DNA of 10,531 bases from a bacterium (GTDB lineage: Bacteria > Bdellovibrionota > Bdellovibrionia > Bdellovibrionales > UBA1609), in NCBI GenBank assembly GCA_021784635.1, contig JAJYHS010000024.1, forward strand, positions 1-10,531, in the 5' to 3' direction. Numbering within the stretch: the stretch's first letter is position 1; every line of letters starts with the position of its first letter. The notes under the pieces were generated by a model. That model was not told the origin of the DNA, searched no databases, and saw only the letters and a program-made list of their open reading frames with translations. The translations under genes were made by a program, and so were the position numbers. Shown piece after piece: positions 6,275 to 10,531 of the stretch.

Positions 6275-8777
6275 ATCAAAATACATGACTCGCGTGGCTG
6301 TTGCCGCCGCGTCGGTTTCGCTGCTCGTCGGGTTATTCGGTTGTGGCTGGTGGAATGAACGAAACCCTCCCGCCGGGGCTCTATCGGTAAATTTAGGCAA
6401 GTACTCGTGCATGTACCAGATCGGCAAAAAGGTGAATTCGTATCTAGACGGTGACATGAATGCCGAGCATGTGCGGGCTTTTGCGGGTTGCATTCGTACC
6501 GCGCTTAACCGATTCATGGTTTTTACCCGAGGGACTATCCCGAACGGGTATCGCCCTCAAGATTTGCAGAAGTTTTTAAACGAACATTATTTGGGCCCGC
6601 AACAACAACTTTCAGATCAATTCGTAAAAGACATCATGAATTTGAAAGCCGTCATTTTAGGCGGTTCGAGCGATGTCATCACCGACGGTGAAATCGAAAA
6701 AATGATCGATCTTGTAACCTTTGTTCAGGATCAGGCGATCGCGAACTTACCCTATGTCCGATTGTATGGCCATTTGGATCAAGCGGCAAATGCGGAAATA
6801 AATCATGCGTTTCTTGAGCAGGCCAAAACACATTTACGAATTTCGGCTCTTGATTTTGCCGCGCTATTACAGGCCAATAATCGTCCGTATTCGCTGGAGT
6901 CTTTGGACCATTTACTACGCGACACGCAGATTTTTTTAAATTGGCGAAAACTGCACCCCGACAGTATGTCGCCGGGCGAGTTTACGAACCTTGTGAAAGC
7001 TCATAAATACGTGGTCACGGGGCAACTCAGCAATGTCATTGAGCCGAGTGACTGGCCTAAACTGTTTGATTCGATTTCATCCGTTTATTCCTCTTTAATA
7101 AATTTTCGCTTGCTTGATCGCAGTCCAAGTATGACCTACGGACCGAACTTAGACATTCTAATCGGTACGGCTCATGATATTTTTGATTTGATCGGCAGAA
7201 CGATTGATCAAATCCCGAATAAAATGGTTTCGTTTAAGTCAACCGATTTGCTGATTTCGGCTTTAGGCAAAGCGCATCTTCTGCCTGACGGCATTCGCCC
7301 GGAATCGGCGGACGAAGTCTATCGTTACATTGTTTCAAACGCTCTGCTACCACTCACACAACCGCGCGGAACAACGGTGCAAGGGCTAACTTGGACACAG
7401 CTCGGTGAGCTCGAAAGTGAATTTAATTTATGGGCAAGTTCGCAAATATACATCAGCAATGAGGCACAGCAAGCGCTGGGTTTCACCTCGATCTCATCAC
7501 CGAGTGTTCTGCAAGATTTCAAGGCGATTTTACCCAGTTTCAACTTAGAGCGATTGTTAACGCAGAACGCTTCACCGAACGGATACGAAATTCAAAAAAT
7601 TATCCGCAATATTCCGCCGTATTTTCGCAACGGCGGCAAGCGCGCCTACATTATGCCTCGCGACGAGTTGAAATATTACGGCGTGAAATACGGCATGACC
7701 GATTTGACTTACATGAACGTGATGCACACACTCGCGCGGCTTCTTGTGCGAGGGTTCGCATCCGACAGAAGAATTGCATTGCTCAACGGCGATTGGACTC
7801 AAACGGGCGTGACGGAATCGGAAATGAATCGATTCTACAATGTTGTTCACGATTTAGGCGTCGATTTAAAGTTTATGTACCCCAAATACGGGTCGGGGAC
7901 AAAATCGTTTATTGAAGCAAAACTATTTACTTACGACGGCGACGGAATCAATACTCCAGGGCATAGAAAGCACGATCTTTTGAATTTTAATCAGATTATG
8001 GAATATATCACGACGCTTTGGTCGGGCGGTGAAGTGCGTAATGTCTTGTATAAACAAATTAGCGCGGCGTGTGCGCGTGATGGTTTTCCGCCTGGGCCGA
8101 AAGACGTTTACGGTTACCCCGAAATATATCGTCCTTGTTTTGACAGTCATTTTTTCGACAATAATTTTAGAGCGTTTTCAAATTTGCCGAATCTTCAGCG
8201 CGCCTTTATGCAAATGAGCCCTGAAGAGAAACGCGACGCACTCTTCAACCTTGAGGATATTGCACGATATCCGTGCACGAACGCCAATTTTATTCAGTTT
8301 TCTGAAATTGCGACCATTGCAACGGTTTTACATTACGTCGAAACCATTTTTGCAGTTTACGATCACGACCAAAACGGCGTTTTAGATCAATACGAAATTA
8401 TGGAGGCATTCTCGCGCTTCGACGGCTATATTGCGCGACAGGTGGAGGCTTTTGAGCATGCGAATAGACCTTATTCCGTTGCGCGGCTCAAAGCCATTTT
8501 TGCGTTTATAATTAAATACCAGCGGATCCCCACCAGTTGGGGAGATAAATCCACAGTTCTCTGGTATCAGGGCCGATATTTCAATAATGACCCCGATCAA
8601 TTTGATCATATCACGCAACATGAGCCAAAACCGTGTGCTCGCAAGTTTCTCGGAGTTTGCGTACCGTCAGCGGCGATTTTGCCGCAAATGTCGATAGATC
8701 GCGAGGGCATACTCAATGTCTTGCGAGTGTTAACTCAAGCCGGCGAGCAAAACCATAAGTGTACCGCGCAACAATAA
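6264..8777 (+). CDS. Large EF-hand lipoprotein, module 2
   Basis: Paralogue of the lipoprotein at 2568, longer at 837 aa; no named family is recognised. The signal peptide has Lys4, Lys6 and Arg10, a hydrophobic core and lipobox LFGC with Cys27, the same residue number as in module 1. Gly at +2 does not signal inner-membrane retention by the E. coli rule. The canonical EF-hand loop is D700, D702, N704, G705, L707, E711 (positions 8361-8396). A second acidic loop, D558-G-D560-G, is interrupted by extra residues before its second helix. Weaker loops end near residues 143, 263, 328 and 520, in the same order as in module 1. Cys49/Cys76 and Cys603/Cys625 match cysteines of the paralogue, and further cysteines cluster in the extra C-terminal region. 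ATG 6264 is preferred over Met8 because of the ribosome site and conserved overlap. Its stop lies 15 nt from a convergent gene. Confidence 0.85.
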   Translation: MYFKSKYMTRVAVAAASVSLLVGLFGCGWWNERNPPAGALSVNLGKYSCMYQIGKKVNSYLDGDMNAEHVRAFAGCIRTALNRFMVFTRGTIPNGYRPQDLQKFLNEHYLGPQQQLSDQFVKDIMNLKAVILGGSSDVITDGEIEKMIDLVTFVQDQAIANLPYVRLYGHLDQAANAEINHAFLEQAKTHLRISALDFAALLQANNRPYSLESLDHLLRDTQIFLNWRKLHPDSMSPGEFTNLVKAHKYVVTGQLSNVIEPSDWPKLFDSISSVYSSLINFRLLDRSPSMTYGPNLDILIGTAHDIFDLIGRTIDQIPNKMVSFKSTDLLISALGKAHLLPDGIRPESADEVYRYIVSNALLPLTQPRGTTVQGLTWTQLGELESEFNLWASSQIYISNEAQQALGFTSISSPSVLQDFKAILPSFNLERLLTQNASPNGYEIQKIIRNIPPYFRNGGKRAYIMPRDELKYYGVKYGMTDLTYMNVMHTLARLLVRGFASDRRIALLNGDWTQTGVTESEMNRFYNVVHDLGVDLKFMYPKYGSGTKSFIEAKLFTYDGDGINTPGHRKHDLLNFNQIMEYITTLWSGGEVRNVLYKQISAACARDGFPPGPKDVYGYPEIYRPCFDSHFFDNNFRAFSNLPNLQRAFMQMSPEEKRDALFNLEDIARYPCTNANFIQFSEIATIATVLHYVETIFAVYDHDQNGVLDQYEIMEAFSRFDGYIARQVEAFEHANRPYSVARLKAIFAFIIKYQRIPTSWGDKSTVLWYQGRYFNNDPDQFDHITQHEPKPCARKFLGVCVPSAAILPQMSIDREGILNVLRVLTQAGEQNHKCTAQQ

Positions 8778-8792
8778 TCCGTGCTCGTATAA

Positions 8793-10082
8793 TTAAACCG
8801 TAGATTTAGCGACCAGATCGTGGCCGATCCACGCCACGGGTGCGCGCGGCTCACTGATTTCACGAAACATATTTTCGCCACAGGCGCGAAACACAACCTC
8901 ACTTAACTCGGCCGTCATTAATTCTTTTGGATTTTTGTGTAAGTCGATAAGCTGTGTCGAAGCTGCTCGCATAAGTTCCATTTGTTCGGGTCCATTGTGT
9001 TGTGGCCATCCCTCGAACTTTGGCCAGGCACGTACGGTCGGATTGGTAAGATAGTCTTGCGTGATCCGGTCAATGTCTTCAAGTGTTACGCTGTCTTTAA
9101 GTTTCGATTGCGCCTTTTCGAGAATTTCACGGACCCGCATTGAGCCCGCTTCTTTTTTTAGCGCGCGCATAAGGGGGTAAAGTACAACTTCAACTCCTAA
9201 AAATATGCTGCTGCTATTCGTGAGGATTTCAGGAACGTTAAAAATGGTCGATTTGACCCCTGCGGCAAACGCTTCTTTTGAAATGTCTTCGAGCCGGAGT
9301 TTGGCAAAGCCCTGCAGGTAGGGCGAATACGAATACCATGTGTACTGATCGCCGATCAGCACTTCATTGCCGTGATAACCGTAACCTAAATAATGTACGC
9401 TTGCGCCATTTGTTTCGATCTCGTGACGAAGGTCGCCTGAAAGTTCAATCAGATGCCGGTAGGTTTCAGCCGTCACATCCTGAAAACTTTCGGCGCAAAG
9501 GCGGCCGATTTCGCTCTGCCAAAAAACAGCGCTTGATGAATAACGTGCACCTGAACCTTTAAAGATTTTATTGGCGATGGGCATGACCACCTTCGCACGC
9601 GGGAAGCCCCCAGCCATCGTGTGCGCGAAAATCAAATTCTTTTTTACATCGATGTGTTTGCGCAGTTCATTTATAAATAACGTTACGTTTTTTCGAAAAC
9701 GCTCTTCGCCCCGTTTTCGACTTAATTCGATCGAATCCCAATCGAGTTGAGCATCTTCCCATCCCGTGAGACCGTAGCCTTTAAGTTGATCAACAGGCCG
9801 GGGAGGTTCAAGATCAAATCCCGCTTCAAGCGGGACATTTATCAATGGTGATTGGTTTTTTTCTTGAATTTCTTCAGCCGTTAACGCACGAAGGTTTTGA
9901 TTTTCATCGCGGCGGCCGGCAGTAGCATAAACCACATTGAGACCATGTGCTTTAGCGACGTCAATTAATCCATTGACGTAACCACGCGCAAACACTTCAC
10001 CGAAAACAACCAAGGTATCGCCGCTTTTAAATCTAGAAGAAGCCGGTACACTTCGCAGGGGTAAAAATTTTGTTTTTTGCAT
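8793..10082 (-). CDS. FabMG-like putative enoyl-ACP reductase
   Basis: A 429-aa protein that I tentatively place in the FabMG family, described from triclosan-resistance metagenome work and which I recall as annotated in Bdellovibrio-like genomes. That is memory, not a search. If right, it would reduce enoyl-ACP in fatty-acid elongation. The N-terminal region shows a Rossmann-like beta-strand and glycine turn, VVFGEVFARGYVNGL (about residues 25-39), followed by a second strand ending in ATAGRRD. Tyr252 and Lys261 have the Tyr-x8-Lys spacing known from FabV, which may be coincidence. The start at 10082 is chosen because AGGA (10091-10094) lies 8 nt upstream; ATG 10097 adds five residues but has no ribosome site. 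There is no signal peptide, so it is probably cytoplasmic. It lies 56 nt downstream of waaA on the same strand, consistent with an envelope-lipid operon. It could instead be another Rossmann-fold oxidoreductase. Confidence 0.75.
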   Translation of the reverse strand: MQKTKFLPLRSVPASSRFKSGDTLVVFGEVFARGYVNGLIDVAKAHGLNVVYATAGRRDENQNLRALTAEEIQEKNQSPLINVPLEAGFDLEPPRPVDQLKGYGLTGWEDAQLDWDSIELSRKRGEERFRKNVTLFINELRKHIDVKKNLIFAHTMAGGFPRAKVVMPIANKIFKGSGARYSSSAVFWQSEIGRLCAESFQDVTAETYRHLIELSGDLRHEIETNGASVHYLGYGYHGNEVLIGDQYTWYSYSPYLQGFAKLRLEDISKEAFAAGVKSTIFNVPEILTNSSSIFLGVEVVLYPLMRALKKEAGSMRVREILEKAQSKLKDSVTLEDIDRITQDYLTNPTVRAWPKFEGWPQHNGPEQMELMRAASTQLIDLHKNPKELMTAELSEVVFRACGENMFREISEPRAPVAWIGHDLVAKSTV

Positions 10083-10090
10083 GGGCGCAT

Positions 10091-10094
10091 TCCT
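10091..10094 (-). promoter_or_regulatory. Ribosome-binding site that decides the start of the FabMG-like gene
   Basis: On the minus strand AGGA is followed by 8 nt and ATG at 10082. The alternative ATG at 10097 overlaps the region just upstream of this AGGA and is itself preceded only by A/T-rich sequence. Confidence 0.6.
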
Positions 10095-10138
10095 CATTTT
10101 TTAAATATCAGCCAACAAGGCTAACACTAATGGCGCGC

Positions 10139-10531
10139 TCAAACAATGTTCGACTTAAGCCAATTAATGACCGCGTCTGTACCGCCGGCTCGACGGCGCA
10201 CCTCTTGACGTATGATTTGCTTCGTTTCATCCCACGTCGTTTTCTGCGTAAGAATCGACACGATTTCGGCCGCCAATTGTTCGCCATTTCGAACCGCGCG
10301 CACGGCCGGGCCGATCGGAGTCATTACGGTTTGAAATTCGATGGCCTCAGAATTGTTCGAATGGTGGGGGCCAACAATGGTTGGCAGACCCGCGGCAAGC
10401 GGCTCCATTACACTGTGAACCTTCCGTTGAAACGACCCGCCGACAAACGCCATGTCAGCCAAAGTGTAAAGCTCCGCAAGAATGCCAACTTTATCGATCA
10501 AAAGAACAGGCGCTTGAGCGTGTGTTTCGCT
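10139..10531 (-). CDS. waaA: Kdo transferase WaaA/KdtA, C-terminal part (runs off right edge)
   Basis: WaaA transfers Kdo from CMP-Kdo to the lipid A precursor at the inner membrane (glycosyltransferase family 30, GT-B fold). The visible 130 codons are the C-terminal nucleotide-sugar-binding half. The sequence around LYTLADMAFVGGSF corresponds to the family's LY-x-x-AD-x-AFVGGS, followed by VHSVMEPLAAGLP and VGPHH, matching the usual HN-x-LEP-A-x-x-G-x-P and GPH motifs. The HN position is HS here and the leucine is methionine, a mild departure. The frame is open to the window edge; TTG 10501 is internal and should not be taken as the start. TGA is at 10139-10141. It reads towards the FabMG-like gene, with which it probably forms an operon. 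Another GT-B transferase is possible but less likely. Confidence 0.85.
   Translation of the reverse strand, partial: SETHAQAPVLLIDKVGILAELYTLADMAFVGGSFQRKVHSVMEPLAAGLPTIVGPHHSNNSEAIEFQTVMTPIGPAVRAVRNGEQLAAEIVSILTQKTTWDETKQIIRQEVRRRAGGTDAVINWLKSNIV

Larger units (their letters stand above)
1157..8777 (+). other. Tandem duplicated barrel-lipoprotein module
   Basis: Two consecutive gene pairs, 1157-4706 and 4778-8777, have the same order, the same 11-nt internal overlap, similar gene lengths (473/712 and 498/837 aa) and shared protein motifs in both partners. Divergence at both DNA and protein level is considerable, so this is an old duplication rather than a recent repeat. All four genes lie on the same strand with only 71 nt between modules, compatible with one four-gene transcript. 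Confidence 0.8.

Noticed and set aside
10108..10124. Small hairpin TCAGCC / GGCTAA between waaA and the FabMG-like gene
   Set aside because: A 6-bp stem that on the transcribed minus strand includes a G-U pair, has no T-run on that strand, and lies between co-oriented genes; not convincing as a terminator or attenuator.
1..10531. tRNA, rRNA, CRISPR array, insertion sequence or prophage signals
   Set aside because: No cloverleaf-like sequence, spaced direct repeats, transposase motifs or terminal inverted repeats were seen on reading both strands; nearly all of the window is explained by the genes listed.

Overview
The window reads as chromosomal DNA of a Gram-negative bacterium: it encodes two outer-membrane beta-barrels, two lipoproteins with lipobox signal peptides, and a Kdo transferase of lipopolysaccharide synthesis. 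The combination of several envelope proteins of unknown family with a large FabMG-like protein reminds me of Bdellovibrionota (Bdellovibrio and relatives). That placement rests on memory of families, not on a search, and is tentative. I see no tRNA, rRNA, CRISPR array, insertion sequence or phage gene.

Layout. (1) Positions 1-1073, minus strand: the N-terminal 357 codons of acetyl-CoA synthetase (acs), running off the left edge. (2) Positions 1074-1156: a short divergent intergenic region with a 10-bp palindrome and a run of nine G directly after a plausible ATG. (3) Positions 1157-8777, plus strand: four genes forming two tandem copies of one module, an outer-membrane beta-barrel followed by a very large lipoprotein (712 and 837 aa) carrying a C-terminal EF-hand. 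(4) Positions 8793-10082, minus strand: a protein of about 429 aa that I tentatively connect to the FabMG enoyl-ACP reductase family. (5) Positions 10139-10531, minus strand: the C-terminal 130 codons of a WaaA/KdtA-type Kdo transferase, running off the right edge.

The central block is the least familiar part. In both modules the barrel stop codon and the lipoprotein start codon overlap by exactly 11 nt, both lipoproteins place the lipobox cysteine at residue 27, and both keep the same cysteine pairs and the same order of EF-hand-like loops. The two barrels share long tryptophan-rich motifs and both end in Tyr-Val-Phe. The simplest reading is a duplicated operon for a two-part outer-membrane complex, a barrel plus a calcium-binding lipoprotein, with translational coupling. 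I do not recognise a named family for either partner.

The first barrel has a disturbed 5' end. Its frame encodes a signal-peptide core, but the only well-placed ATG (1123) is one frame off because of the nine-G run; loss of one G (or gain of two) would join them. This is either contingency (phase-variable) control of module 1 or a homopolymer error in the sequence. The two minus-strand genes at the right look like an envelope-lipid cluster reading towards the convergent end of module 2.
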